64,000 bases of DNA from Oceanobacillus damuensis (GCF_001618145.1 NZ_LQNF01000010.1:1-64000), one strand, 5' to 3'; shown: positions 1 to 8,363, counted from the stretch's first letter. The notes: generated by a model not told the origin, from the sequence alone. Made by a program: numbers and translations.

Positions 1-30
1 AATTGATGGATAGTTCAGAAAAAAAATAAG

Positions 31-83
31 GCTGTCGAGGGTTTCTCGACAGCCTGAAGCTCAGTTAAACTGAGCTTTTTTCT
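31..83. terminator. Double hairpin, probable bidirectional terminator
   Basis: Two adjacent hairpins: a 10-bp stem GGCTGTCGAG/CTCGACAGCC at 31-55 and a stem AAGCTCAG/CTGAGCTT at 57-79 followed by a T run on the + strand. The opposite strand has its own T run after the first hairpin (complement of the A run at 17-28). It can therefore end transcripts entering from the left edge and the leftward gene at 133-1137. Confidence 0.75.
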
Positions 84-132
84 ATTAGTGAGAGCAAGCC
101 TGTGGGAGAGAGATCTAACCGTCACAGTGTGC

Positions 133-1137
133 TTAAAATTCCTTCAATTTTGCTTTTGCTTCTTGATCCCCTTTGAGTGCTGCTTTTTGATACCAATATT
201 TTGCCTTTTTCATGTTGATTGGGGTGCCGATTCCGGATTCGTAGCACATGCCGAGATTGAATTCCCCATAGACGTCTTGTCGGTCTGCAGCCAGCTTGTA
301 CCAGCGGAGGGCCTCTTCACCAAGGCCATTCTCGACAGCTTCATTGCCGAGTCGGTTGGCAGCAAAGTCGTCTCCATTCTTGGCTGATTCGGTGAACCAA
401 TGCTTAGCCTTTTCAGCATTTCTCTCCGTGCCGATACCGTTTTCATATAAATAACCTAGCGTATACATTGATTCGGCAACACCACGCTCAGCGGCAATAG
501 TAAACAGTTCGAATGCGCGTTTATCGTCCTTTTCCACGTATTCACCAAGAAAATACATGTCAGCGTAATTATTCATTGCATCTGCATGCCCTTTTAAGGC
601 TGCTTCCTTATAATAATGGAATGCTTTTTCAAAGTTTTTCTTCACATAACCCCCGTCAAAATAATAGTTCCCGAGCCAGTAAATTGCATCGAGAATACCT
701 GCATTCGCTGCGGCTTCATACCAGGCGAATGCCCAATCATCTCTTCCCAGGGCCTTGTAGTATTTACCCAGCTCAAGCTGTGCATCGGGGTCAGCCTGTA
801 TTGCTTTTTTATACATTATAACTGCTTCCTGTATTTCATTCGCTTCCAAGAAAATCTTAGCCGAATTGTCGGCAGGTTTAACGATTTCCAGTAAGATTGT
901 TTCAAAATCCCGTAACAATATTCTTTCGCAAGCTTTGTCATAGGATGATGAAGCATTTACTTGAGCATATAGAATTCGTATATCGTCGGGAAAATCAGTG
1001 GCTGCAGTTTTACAGTTTTTTAGAATCTGCCGGATCATTGTTAGTTTATCATCGCATTCCTCAAACGTAACGAGTAGTTCTGCAGCTTTTTCGCAGCCTA
1101 GTTGTAAAAGATCCCGTTTAAATGATTGTATTTCCAT
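133..1137 (-). CDS. Sel1-like/TPR repeat protein
   Basis: A 334-residue protein whose C-terminal two thirds is a chain of Sel1-like repeats (alpha-helical pairs of about 36 residues with recurring A-x-x-x-x-G-x-x-Y/A and G-V/I-G-T-x-x-N-x-x-K-A patterns, for example YENGIGTERNAEKAKHWF and YESGIGTPINMKKAKYWY). Such solenoids act as protein-protein scaffolds. The N-terminal 90 residues have no repeat signature. There is no signal peptide or membrane segment, so it is probably cytoplasmic. It stands alone, leftward, ending at the double hairpin at 31-83. Its partner and role cannot be read from the sequence. Confidence 0.85.
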   Translation of the reverse strand: MEIQSFKRDLLQLGCEKAAELLVTFEECDDKLTMIRQILKNCKTAATDFPDDIRILYAQVNASSSYDKACERILLRDFETILLEIVKPADNSAKIFLEANEIQEAVIMYKKAIQADPDAQLELGKYYKALGRDDWAFAWYEAAANAGILDAIYWLGNYYFDGGYVKKNFEKAFHYYKEAALKGHADAMNNYADMYFLGEYVEKDDKRAFELFTIAAERGVAESMYTLGYLYENGIGTERNAEKAKHWFTESAKNGDDFAANRLGNEAVENGLGEEALRWYKLAADRQDVYGEFNLGMCYESGIGTPINMKKAKYWYQKAALKGDQEAKAKLKEF

Positions 1138-1491
1138 AGAATCACACTTTCTTCTTTCGTTCTACATATAATACCATTTCAGGGAATGAAGAGGAAGCTG
1201 AGTCAGTTGTTGGTATGGTTATGTATATTGAGATTGAGAGCGAAAGGTATAATTATGGAGGTAAGCATTAAAGTTGGGGATTGTACCAAGGGATCGTTTG
1301 ATGTGGAAAACCTGGATCTGTACCAGGGAGCAGTCCGAGACAGAGGGAAAAGTCTGTTTTTAAAAAGAAGCTAACAACATCCTGTATCTCAGTTGTTAAC
1401 TTCCTTTTATTTTCTTTATATTGATGTAAAAATTAACTGCCTCCAAAAATGGTACTTATTCAGTGGTTTCAATCTTGTCTCTGGTTCTCGT
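1138..1491. other. Intergenic, no supported gene
   Basis: Between the Sel1 gene start and the ywnB-like stop. Open frames here are short, lack convincing ribosome binding sites and overlap neighbours. I see no clear terminator or known motif. Confidence 0.5.
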
Positions 1492-2130
1492 TTATTCAGC
1501 TTCACCGACAATAGTGAATCTTTCTTTAATATGCTTCGGATCCTCGATTTCATCCAATACAGCGATGGCATAGTCAGCATAGCTGATATAGCTGTCACCC
1601 TTTGTATTAACAAGCAGGTGATCTTTTCCGGATTTGTAGGCCCCGGTTCTTTTTCCTTCCGCATCAAAGATGGCTGAAGGGCTGATGAATGTCCAATTAA
1701 GATCTGTTGCTGCTTGTAATTCTTCCAGATTGCGACCTTGTCCTTTTGCGGTTGGTTTGACGATGTCCGGAAATTCTGGTGTGTCGATTAACTGAACTGT
1801 TTTGGCTTCATCGACATAAAGACTTCCGGCACCGCCGACAACAACAACTCTTGTTTCTGTACCATTTGCAGCTTCAATTAAAGCATGCCCGGCATCCACG
1901 TGTGCCTGTTCTTCACCTAGAGGAGCCCCAAAGGCATTTACAATTACTTCAAATTGCTTTACATCCTCGGTTTTAAGGTCAAAAATATTTTTTTCGATAA
2001 CGTTCACATTTTCATCTGTGATTTTTCCAGCATCTCTAACAATTGCTGTTGCTTGATGCCCTCGGTCAATCGCTTCTTTTAAAATTAAGCTTCCAACTTT
2101 TCCGCTTGCTCCGATTACTGCTATGTTCAT
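1492..2130 (-). CDS. ywnB: NAD(P)-binding oxidoreductase, YwnB-like
   Basis: A 212-residue atypical short-chain dehydrogenase/NmrA-like protein. The N-terminal Rossmann motif GASGKVGSLILKEA (G-x-x-G-x-x-G) follows a beta strand MNIAVI, and VVVVGGAGSLY and the SPSAIFDAEGKRTG loop are typical of the family. Substrate is unknown for this family. The start ATG has AGGAGG 8 nt upstream. It lies 64 bp downstream of the Rrf2-type regulator in the same direction, as ywnA and ywnB are grouped in B. subtilis. A 19-bp palindrome sits in the gap, so it is probably controlled directly by that regulator, perhaps in response to an electrophile or redox signal (inference). Confidence 0.85.
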   Translation of the reverse strand: MNIAVIGASGKVGSLILKEAIDRGHQATAIVRDAGKITDENVNVIEKNIFDLKTEDVKQFEVIVNAFGAPLGEEQAHVDAGHALIEAANGTETRVVVVGGAGSLYVDEAKTVQLIDTPEFPDIVKPTAKGQGRNLEELQAATDLNWTFISPSAIFDAEGKRTGAYKSGKDHLLVNTKGDSYISYADYAIAVLDEIEDPKHIKERFTIVGEAE

Positions 2131-2153
2131 AAATATTCCTCCTACAGTTTAAT

Positions 2154-2172
2154 TGTAACAATGATAGTTACA
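2154..2172. promoter_or_regulatory. Candidate YwnA-type operator 1
   Basis: TGTAACAATGATAGTTACA is a near-perfect 19-bp dyad in the 64-bp gap between the regulator and the reductase. It matches the copy at 2618-2636 at 18 of 19 positions. Binding by the adjacent Rrf2 protein is inferred. Confidence 0.75.
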
Positions 2173-2194
2173 TTCGAGTGGTGAAAAAATCTCT

Positions 2195-2602
2195 TTAATC
2201 AAAGAGATCTCCTAAAATGTCATGAAGTGTTTGATTGGCTAATTCATTTTCCATCGCATTCTGTGCCCGCATAAAGCTCTCCTCAAGCGTGGTTTGAATG
2301 TTCTTCCCAACGATGCATTGCGGGTTAGGGTCTTCGTGAATGGAAAAAGTCGTTTCGCTTTTTCCTTGGACCGCTTTATAGATGTCCAGTAAAGTAATTT
2401 CAGACGGTTCTCTTGTCAGGTAGACCCCTGGAATGCCTGCTTGGGATTTGAGGATACCAGCCTTTTTCAACAAACTGTTTATGCGTCGGATGACTACGGG
2501 ATTCGTGTTAACACTGCTCGCAATGAAATCAGAAGTGGCTCCAGATTGAGTGGATGCTAACGACAGGATATGAATTGCAACCGCAAACCGACTATTTTTC
2601 AT
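2195..2602 (-). CDS. ywnA: Rrf2-family transcriptional regulator, YwnA-like
   Basis: A 135-residue winged-helix repressor of the Rrf2 family. It has the helix-turn-helix segment TSDFIASSVNTNPVVIRRIN, the wing GIPGVYLTREP, the dimer helix, and the family phrase HEDPNPQCIVGKNIQ. It has one cysteine (in NPQCIVGK) and lacks the three-cysteine cluster of iron-sulfur Rrf2 members such as IscR or NsrR. It resembles B. subtilis YwnA closely, so it probably senses a small molecule or modification at that cysteine (inference). The ATG is preceded by GGTGGTGA. A 19-bp palindrome abuts this site (2618-2636), indicating autorepression. Confidence 0.88.
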   Translation of the reverse strand: MKNSRFAVAIHILSLASTQSGATSDFIASSVNTNPVVIRRINSLLKKAGILKSQAGIPGVYLTREPSEITLLDIYKAVQGKSETTFSIHEDPNPQCIVGKNIQTTLEESFMRAQNAMENELANQTLHDILGDLFD

Positions 2603-2617
2603 ATGGATTCACCACCG

Positions 2618-2636
2618 TGTAACAATTATAGTTACA
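2618..2636. promoter_or_regulatory. Candidate YwnA-type operator 2
   Basis: TGTAACAATTATAGTTACA, a 19-bp dyad just upstream of the regulator's ribosome binding site and nearly identical to 2154-2172. Its position suits autorepression. Confidence 0.75.
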
Positions 2637-2812
2637 ACTAGAGATGATTGTCAAATAAAAAAAAAGATTCGATTAGTAGATGGTCGCGATGAGGATGCAG
2701 GCACATTTTGAGATATTTTGGACCGAGGAACCTGTCCCTCCGGACCGCATTGATTTATATACACTGGCATGAATGGAGGCTTTTTTTCATACTATATTCT
2801 GGAGGTGTAAAA

Positions 2813-3253
2813 ATGGCAAGAGTTGCTTACCGAAGTGCAGATGTTGACTTAATGGCCAGGATGATGAGAGCAGAAGCTGAAGGAGAAGGACAGCAAGGAA
2901 TGCTCTACGTTGGGAATGTAATTGTTAACCGTGCTATAGCAGATTGTACTGACTTTATTGATGTGAGAACAATTGAGGATGTCATTTTTCAAATACAAGG
3001 AGGAAATTACTCTTTTGAAGCCGTTCAAAAAGGCAATGTGTTTTATCAAAGAGCAAGAGAATCTGAAAAAAGATTAGCAAGGCAAAATTTGGATTATTGG
3101 AGAGATCACCCAGCGAAATATGCGCTTTGGTACTTTAATCCATATGCTCCATGTCCCCCAACATGGTATGACCAACCTTTTACTGGACAATATAAACTGC
3201 ATTGTTTTTATGAACCGTTAGCTGGAACGTGTGAAAGTGTTTATATGGGTTAA
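2813..3253 (+). CDS. CwlJ/SleB-family cell wall hydrolase
   Basis: A 146-residue protein with the Hydrolase_2 (SleB/CwlJ) fold. MMRAEAEGEGQQGMLYVGNV near residue 15 holds the conserved AEA-x-GE with the presumed catalytic glutamate, and ALWYFNPYAPCPPTW is the typical C-terminal block. Like CwlJ it has no signal peptide and no peptidoglycan-binding domain, so a role in spore cortex lysis at germination, deposited from the mother cell, is likely. The start at 2813 is chosen because TGGAGGTG lies 7 nt upstream. No gerQ partner is adjacent. Confidence 0.85.
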   Translation: MARVAYRSADVDLMARMMRAEAEGEGQQGMLYVGNVIVNRAIADCTDFIDVRTIEDVIFQIQGGNYSFEAVQKGNVFYQRARESEKRLARQNLDYWRDHPAKYALWYFNPYAPCPPTWYDQPFTGQYKLHCFYEPLAGTCESVYMG

Positions 3254-3292
3254 CAGTCCCGGATGTTTTTTTGGTGTAGTATTATTATGCAA

Positions 3293-3332
3293 AAAAAGGG
3301 GATTTCCGGGTTTTAGCAGGGAGTCCCTTTTA
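3293..3332 (+). terminator. Probable terminator of the CwlJ-like gene
   Basis: AAAAGGGGA ... GTCCCTTTT hairpin about 40 nt after the stop codon, followed by a T-rich stretch. Confidence 0.55.
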
Positions 3333-3913
3333 ATATTTATAAATATTTTTCTATGAATAATTTTTCTCGAAGAAATTTGGTGCATGGGAGGAAGTACATT
3401 TCTTGTTAAAGGAATAAAATTCTATAGCAAAGCTCCGTTCTTTGAGTTACTATTTAATCATAAGAACCATTATCTTACAAAATATGGGTTTTGCTCCTGG
3501 CTTTTAGTAGAACTGGGAATGAACATCTAAAACCTGCTTTTGCTTTTGCGTTTTATCATCAAACCAGTTCACTGCTATTATTCCAGTTACATAGTTTTTC
3601 CTGATTTTTAGTGACAAATGCCATAGTTCACAGTGTATTTGCCGTATTTTCCACTAAATTTGCCGTTGTTTTCTGCCATGATGCCATAGTTCACAATTTT
3701 TTCGCCATAGTTCACAATTACAGAGTGAGCGATGATAGCAGGCAGCAGAATTCATTGTAATCAACAAAAAAAAGTTTTATGCAAAAGTGAATGTAACCGC
3801 TTTATCAAGAGTGAACAAGTAGATGAAAAAAAGGGAGTATTCCCGGACAAGTTCACAAAAAAAGTTTTCTCACTAGATTTTTGAGAAGAAATATTTACAG
3901 GGGAGTGGGTTAT
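3333..3913. other. Long intergenic region with short repeats
   Basis: No supported gene in about 580 bases. It is AT-rich and holds three copies of GCCATAGTTCACA (see 3618-3720) and no obvious promoter for the NUDIX gene. Confidence 0.5.
3618..3720 (+). repeat. Short direct repeats GCCATAGTTCACA
   Basis: ATGCCATAGTTCACAGT near 3618, ATGCCATAGTTCACAATT at 3680 and CGCCATAGTTCACAATT at 3703, spaced irregularly, with looser echoes between them (TTGCCGTATTTTCC, TTGCCGTTGTTTTC). Inverted copies GTGAACTATGGC and GTTTACTATGGC occur at 43055 and 43075. Confidence 0.6.
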
Positions 3914-4336
3914 ATGGCAGCACCAAAGCATTTTGTTTCAGCTGCTACAATTGTTTTAAACGATGCAAATGAAATTCTTTTAATAAAAGGACCTAGGAGA
4001 GGATGGGAAATGCCGGGTGGTCAAGTTGAAGAGGGCGAGTCAATAAAGAATGCAGCAATTAGGGAAACAAAGGAAGAAACGGGAATAGATATCGAAATAG
4101 AAAAGTTTTGTGGGATTTTTCAAAATGTCAGTGGTTCCATTTGCAATACATTGTTTCTGGCCAAGGCTATCGGTGGAGAAAGAACAACTGGCCCTGAAAG
4201 TTTAGAAGTAGACTTTTTTCCAGTAAATGAAGCTCTGGAAATGGTTACATGGGGGAATTTCAAACAAAGAATTGAATATGCCTTAAATGAAAGTCTTCAT
4301 CCTTTTTATATTGAGTTTTCTAACGGGAAATGGTAG
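3914..4336 (+). CDS. NUDIX hydrolase
   Basis: A 140-residue NUDIX protein. The Nudix box G-x5-E-x7-R-E-x2-E-E-x-G is complete (starting GGQVEEGES and ending RETKEETGI), giving the metal-binding glutamates for hydrolysis of a nucleoside diphosphate linked to another moiety. The exact substrate cannot be told. I start it at 3914 (MAAPKHFVSAAT) because AGGGGAGTGG lies just upstream, which drops 11 residues of the longest reading frame. It stands alone, about 100 bp before a MaoC-like gene. Confidence 0.85.
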   Translation: MAAPKHFVSAATIVLNDANEILLIKGPRRGWEMPGGQVEEGESIKNAAIRETKEETGIDIEIEKFCGIFQNVSGSICNTLFLAKAIGGERTTGPESLEVDFFPVNEALEMVTWGNFKQRIEYALNESLHPFYIEFSNGKW

Positions 4337-4432
4337 GCAGGTCATCGAATAAGTATAACTAGCTGATAATGGTTAACAGGGAACGGACTGGTCGAAACGA
4401 TAACCCAATGCAAATTAAAGGGGGGAATAAAA

Positions 4433-4810
4433 TTGTCTTTAAAAGTTGGCGATATAATAACATTTGAAAGGACTTTTACAGCAGAAGATGTTGAATTGTT
4501 TACGAAGATTTCGGGTGATAAGGGCTCTCATCATGTTACCCCTAATGAACAGGGAAGACTGGTCGTTCAAGGGCTGTTGACTGCTACATTGCCGACAAAA
4601 ATTGGTGGAGATAACAATGTACTGGCCCGTACCATGAATTTTGAATTTTTAAGGCCGGTTTTTACTGGGGATACAATCATATGTGAAGCGACAATCGATC
4701 AGTATGAAGAACAGGATAAGAATAGAATAGCTATCTCGGCATCTTTCCAATGCACCAATCAGAAGAATAAACTAGTATTGGGAGGAAACTTTGCGGGAGT
4801 AATCTTATAA
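4433..4810 (+). CDS. MaoC-like hot-dog dehydratase family protein
   Basis: A 125-residue single hot-dog domain. KVGDIITFERTFTAEDVELFTKISGDK is the MaoC/R-hydratase N-terminal pattern, followed by a GRLVVQGLLTATLPTKIGG helix and FLRPVFTGDTIICEATI. Members hydrate (R)-enoyl thioesters, with Asp and His as catalytic residues. Here the usual D-x-N-P-x-H segment reads SGDKGSHHVTPNEQGR, so the catalytic loop is only partly recognisable and the activity is uncertain. It starts at a TTG with GGGGGG upstream. Confidence 0.7.
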   Translation: MSLKVGDIITFERTFTAEDVELFTKISGDKGSHHVTPNEQGRLVVQGLLTATLPTKIGGDNNVLARTMNFEFLRPVFTGDTIICEATIDQYEEQDKNRIAISASFQCTNQKNKLVLGGNFAGVIL

Positions 4811-4958
4811 ATTTATATATTCATCAAAGCGAGAGATATGATTGGTAGTTTTTATAGAAATAGATTGCGATTGCAAAATTCAGTATTATATTATTTTTTA
4901 TCGATCTATTGTTTATTTGGAAAACCTCTGTTAAAATTCAAAAATCAACTTCATACGA

Positions 4959-5029
4959 TCCTTATATATCTATGGAAATATGGTCCATAAGTCTCTACCT
5001 GGCAGCCGTAAAATGCCGGACTATAAGGA
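4959..5029 (+). ncRNA. Purine riboswitch aptamer, guanine class
   Basis: All three helices are readable: P1 TCCTTATA/TATAAGGA, P2 TATGGA/TCCATA closed by loop AATATGG, and P3 CTGGCA/TGCCGG closed by a GCCGTAAAA loop. J2/3 is TAAGTCTCTAC. The specificity base in J3/1 (ACTAT) is C, which pairs guanine/hypoxanthine; adenine aptamers carry T there. It precedes a terminator hairpin (5063-5108) and nupG, so ligand binding should shut the gene off. Confidence 0.93.
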
Positions 5030-5062
5030 AAGTCAGAGCGCGACATGGGACACGTTTACCTT

Positions 5063-5108
5063 GGTGCATTCTCTTCTTTCTTTATTGATGGAGAGGATGC
5101 ACCTTTTT
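5063..5108 (+). terminator. Riboswitch expression-platform terminator
   Basis: GGTGCAT...CTCTT pairs with GGAGAGGATGCACC, followed by TTTTT, 30 nt after the purine aptamer. It is the switching terminator of the nupG leader. Confidence 0.85.
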
Positions 5109-5176
5109 ATATAATAAAAAGGTCAGACGTCTAACGATAATAAGGGTCTATGAAGCTCATTATAAGGAGGTTACCT

Positions 5177-6370
5177 ATGGGTATTTTATCTGGTTTATTA
5201 TCACTGGCAGGATTACTGTTTTTGGCTTGGCTTCTAAGTAAAAATAAAAAGGCGATCAAATGGCGTACAATAGTAGTAGGTGTGGCGTTAGAAGGAATTT
5301 TCGTTTACTTTATGCTGAATGTTTCCCTTGGTCGTTGGGTTCTTAACAAGGCCGCTCAAGGAGTACAGCACGTACTGGACTTTAGCAACGCAGGAATTGA
5401 ATTTTTATTTGGTGGGTTCTTTACAGAAGGAACAAATGTAGGATTTGTTTTTGCTATTCATGTTTTATCTGTCATCATTTTTATCTCCGCATTGGTTGCC
5501 GCTCTGTATTATTTACGTATCATCCCAATTATTGTACGAGGCCTCGGATTGGTTGTTGGGAAAATATTTGGTACTACCCGGGTGGAATCATTTAATACGG
5601 TTGCCAACACGATGTTAGGGGTAGTAGAAGCCCCATTACTCATTAAGCCTTATCTCGCAAAACTGACGCGCTCAGAATTGTTCACCGTAATGGTTGGGGG
5701 CACAGCTTCGGCAAGTGGTGCGATTCTATTATCCTATGCGCAAATGGGAATTGACGTAAAGTATTTACTCATATCAGTATTCTCGGTACCATTTGTCGCT
5801 ATTGTCATATCCAAAATTATAGAACCGGAAACGGAAGAGTCTAGAACAATGGATGATGTCAAAATGGAAGGGGCAGGACACGCCAACATTTTTGAAGCTA
5901 TTTCAGAAGGAGCTGTCAGCGGCGTAAAGCTAGCTGCCAATATTGGTGGGTTGCTCATTGCTTTTATCAGTATTTTAGCTCTTGTCGACGGCTTATTAAA
6001 CATCATTGGAACAGATTTAGCGACGGTATTTGGTTATGTCTTCTTTCCTTTTGCTTTACTTGTTGGAATTCCGTTTGAAGATGCATTCCAGGCTGCGTCC
6101 ATTATTGGTACAAAGCTTACCGCCAATGAACTGATCGCATTCCAGGAGGTACTGAAAATCCAAGAGGTATTACAACCAGAAACGATTGCCATTTTAACCG
6201 TTGCATTATGTAATTTCGCGAACCTATCATCAATTGGGCAATTAATTGTAGGTTTAGGTTCTATAGCACCATCAAAGAAAAAATTAGTCTCATCATTAAG
6301 CTTTAAAGCGATCATCGCTGGTACGATGGCAAGCTTTATTACAGCAATTTTTGTAAATATGTTTATCTAA
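5177..6370 (+). CDS. nupG: Purine nucleoside transporter, CNT family
   Basis: A 397-residue concentrative nucleoside transporter, a cation-coupled importer in the membrane, with many hydrophobic segments and the family blocks GTTRVESFNTVANTMLGVVEAP, GTASASGAILLSYAQMG and LCNFANLSSIGQLIVGLGSI. The length matches B. subtilis NupG (YxjA), the purine nucleoside carrier, better than the pyrimidine carrier NupC in regulation, because it sits behind a guanine-class riboswitch. The start at 5177 follows AAGGAGGT. It ends before a hairpin at 6460. It probably imports guanosine/inosine when purines are scarce. Confidence 0.9.
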   Translation: MGILSGLLSLAGLLFLAWLLSKNKKAIKWRTIVVGVALEGIFVYFMLNVSLGRWVLNKAAQGVQHVLDFSNAGIEFLFGGFFTEGTNVGFVFAIHVLSVIIFISALVAALYYLRIIPIIVRGLGLVVGKIFGTTRVESFNTVANTMLGVVEAPLLIKPYLAKLTRSELFTVMVGGTASASGAILLSYAQMGIDVKYLLISVFSVPFVAIVISKIIEPETEESRTMDDVKMEGAGHANIFEAISEGAVSGVKLAANIGGLLIAFISILALVDGLLNIIGTDLATVFGYVFFPFALLVGIPFEDAFQAASIIGTKLTANELIAFQEVLKIQEVLQPETIAILTVALCNFANLSSIGQLIVGLGSIAPSKKKLVSSLSFKAIIAGTMASFITAIFVNMFI

Positions 6371-6459
6371 AAGAACAAAAGCTGCAGGTACACTGAAGAA
6401 CATCATATGTGTTGGCCTGAGCACAGAGAAGACAACTTAACTTCAGAAAAACTTTTTAA

Positions 6460-6505
6460 AACTATCCTTCTTCCAATCTATTTGGTGATGAAGGGTAGTT
6501 TTTCT
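6460..6505 (+). terminator. Terminator downstream of nupG
   Basis: AACTATCCTTC / GAAGGGTAGTT hairpin followed by a T-rich run. Confidence 0.8.
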
Positions 6506-6712
6506 TTAAAATTTAATGTTTCTGTTTTGCAACCCCTTCATAGAAAAGGAATCTTTTTTGATATGTCTTTTTTTCCTCTTAGTAGAGCCATTTGTAGAAT
6601 CAAAAACCAGACAATACAATAAAAATATAATATTATTCAATAATTATTTATTGATAATCGATAAAATAAGTGTTAAAGTAAGATCTACAATAAATTAAAT
6701 GAGGTGCTTCTT

Positions 6713-7189
6713 ATGAAACGTGGTTCAACACTCTTTTTAAAGATGGCTGTTATTCTTATTGGACTTCCAGTTCTTGCTTTGTGCATATTTGGGTTTCCCT
6801 GGCTAGCGAATAATCCAGTAAATCCAGACTACGCCCATATACTCTATCCCATTTTAATAGGTATGTATGTATCGGTGATTCCGTTTTTTATCGCATTGTA
6901 TCAGGCTTTTAAACTTTTGAGCTTTATTGATAGGAACCAGGCTTTCTCTGACCTGTCTGTTAAATCTCTGAAGAATATCAAATTCTGTGCAATGACAATC
7001 AGTGGTTTGTATGTGGCGATGATGCCATTTGTTTATCTCGTAGCAGAGCTGGACGATGCACCAGGACTCATTATAATTGGAATGGTTCCTGCATTTGCTT
7101 CACTGGTGATTGCCGTCTTTGCTGCCGTTCTTCAAAGACTTCTAAAAGAAGCGATCGATATAAAATCGGAAAATGACTTAATAGTCTGA
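6713..7189 (+). CDS. DUF2975 membrane protein
   Basis: A 158-residue integral membrane protein with four hydrophobic segments (about 10-30, 45-65, 95-120 and 125-145) and the DUF2975 core (YQAFKLLSFIDRNQAFSDLSVKSLKNIKFCAM). Function is unknown. It is followed 10 bp later by a small XRE regulator. The two are a known tandem pair in Firmicutes. ATG 6713 is preferred over an upstream GTG because GAGGTG is well spaced. Confidence 0.82.
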   Translation: MKRGSTLFLKMAVILIGLPVLALCIFGFPWLANNPVNPDYAHILYPILIGMYVSVIPFFIALYQAFKLLSFIDRNQAFSDLSVKSLKNIKFCAMTISGLYVAMMPFVYLVAELDDAPGLIIIGMVPAFASLVIAVFAAVLQRLLKEAIDIKSENDLIV

Positions 7190-7199
7190 GGTGAAAACA

Positions 7200-7421
7200 A
7201 TGGCGATTATAATCAATATTGATGTGATGCTGGCTAAAAGGAAAATGAGCGTGACAGAACTTTCAGAGAGGGTTGGAATAACAATGGCTAACCTTTCCAT
7301 ATTAAAAAATGGAAAAGCGAAAGCGATTCGATTTTCAACGTTAGAGGCGATTTGTAAGGCTTTGGAATGTCAGCCGGGAGATATTTTAGAGTACAGAAGT
7401 GATCAACACACCCAAGAATAA
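7200..7421 (+). CDS. Small XRE-family regulator, YozG-like
   Basis: A 73-residue protein that is essentially one Cro/C1 helix-turn-helix: MSVTELSERVGITMANLSIL then KNGKAKAIRFSTLEAICKALECQPGDILEY. It presumably regulates its own operon with the DUF2975 protein. ATG 7200 follows GAGGTGAAAACA. There is no effector domain. Confidence 0.85.
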   Translation: MAIIINIDVMLAKRKMSVTELSERVGITMANLSILKNGKAKAIRFSTLEAICKALECQPGDILEYRSDQHTQE

Positions 7422-7527
7422 AAAAACTGTGCAGTGTTTTAATATCAAGTGTTTTACACTCCATTAATTGATGAACCTGAATACTGCCCTCCGCTCATCA
7501 TGTATAAAGGAGCACTACCTTGATTAG

Positions 7528-7599
7528 AAAAAGATAAAGCAAACGGTCCTGCATCCTACATTTAATACGTGAGTGCCGGTGCTTTTGCTTTGTCTTTTT
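7528..7599. terminator. Bidirectional terminator
   Basis: AAAAAGATAAAGCAAA at 7528 pairs with TTTTGCTTTGTCTTTTT at 7583, with T runs on both strands, between the convergent XRE and ykkD genes. Confidence 0.7.
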
Positions 7600-7629
7600 C
7601 ACACCAAGTAATTTATTACTGTATGTTGT

Positions 7630-7944
7630 TTACGAGACAAGTTTTAAACCAACAGCTGCAACTAAAACCATTGTAATAAATATAATTCTTCTCCAATCTC
7701 TTGATTCCCCGTAAAATATCATTCCCACTATGGCCCCACCCGACGCTCCAATCCCTGTCCAGATTGCGTAGGCCGTACTCATCGGGAGTGATTCCATTGC
7801 ATAGGCAAGAAAGAGAAAACTTGCACCAAATCCAGTAATTAAAAGTATCACAGAAAGCAAATTACGATCTCTGTGCAATTTATTGATCATCGCAACACCA
7901 AACATTTCAAATAAACCCGCCAAAACTAAAGAAGCCCATGCCAT
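7630..7944 (-). CDS. ykkD: Guanidinium exporter subunit YkkD, SMR family
   Basis: A 104-residue four-helix small multidrug resistance protein with the signature MSTAYAIWTGIGASGGAIVG and membrane glutamate E13 in LVLAGLFEMFGVAM. It aligns along its length with B. subtilis YkkD. Paired SMR proteins form antiparallel heterodimers. It overlaps the stop of ykkC by 1 bp and shares its guanidine-I riboswitch, so export of guanidinium is the likely job, with drug efflux as a side activity. Confidence 0.92.
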   Translation of the reverse strand: MAWASLVLAGLFEMFGVAMINKLHRDRNLLSVILLITGFGASFLFLAYAMESLPMSTAYAIWTGIGASGGAIVGMIFYGESRDWRRIIFITMVLVAAVGLKLVS

Positions 7945-8285
7945 TATGACTCAACTCCTTCTTTAACTTTTTCATCCGTAACTAATTTCAAACCAATTAC
8001 TCCGGTCAATAAAATGAGAATCAGAAGAATTTTAGATAATTTAAAGGCTTCACCAAAAAAGACGATTTCTGAAAAAACAGTCCCTACAGTGCCTAGTCCC
8101 ACAAAGACAGCATATACGGTGCCCACGGGGATTTTTCTGCCTGCAGCAATCATTAAATAAAAACTGATGAAAATAGAAATGATAGTCCCTGACCACTCCC
8201 AAAATCCATCGGCGTGTTTTAATCCAATAACCCAAAAAACTTCAAAAAAAGCAGCAACAAAAACTTTAATCCAGTCCATATTCAT
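7944..8285 (-). CDS. ykkC: Guanidinium exporter subunit YkkC, SMR family
   Basis: A 113-residue SMR protein closely matching B. subtilis Ykk[24 protein letters not shown], then VPVGT-type motif [19 protein letters not shown], ending [11 protein letters not shown]. The glutamate in FFEVFW is the proton/substrate site. I start at 8285 (MNMDWIK) because GGAGGTG lies about 10 nt upstream; longer reading runs into the riboswitch. It is the first gene of the ykkC-ykkD operon. Confidence 0.92.
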   Translation of the reverse strand: MNMDWIKVFVAAFFEVFWVIGLKHADGFWEWSGTIISIFISFYLMIAAGRKIPVGTVYAVFVGLGTVGTVFSEIVFFGEAFKLSKILLILILLTGVIGLKLVTDEKVKEGVES

Positions 8286-8317
8286 TCCATCTGCACCTCC
8301 AGTTATTCTTGCCAAAT

Positions 8318-8363
8318 AAAAAAGCCAAAGAGACAACTTGATCAGTTCCTCCCAGGCTTTTAT
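8318..8363 (-). terminator. Terminator of the guanidine riboswitch
   Basis: On the minus strand AAAAGCC at the aptamer 3' end pairs with GGCTTTT followed by more T, with G-U extended pairing inside. The stem shares bases with the aptamer, so guanidine binding should prevent it forming. Confidence 0.75.

Noticed and set aside
6407-6698. Two overlapping rightward frames downstream of nupG
   Set aside because: They run through the nupG terminator hairpin and have no ribosome binding site.
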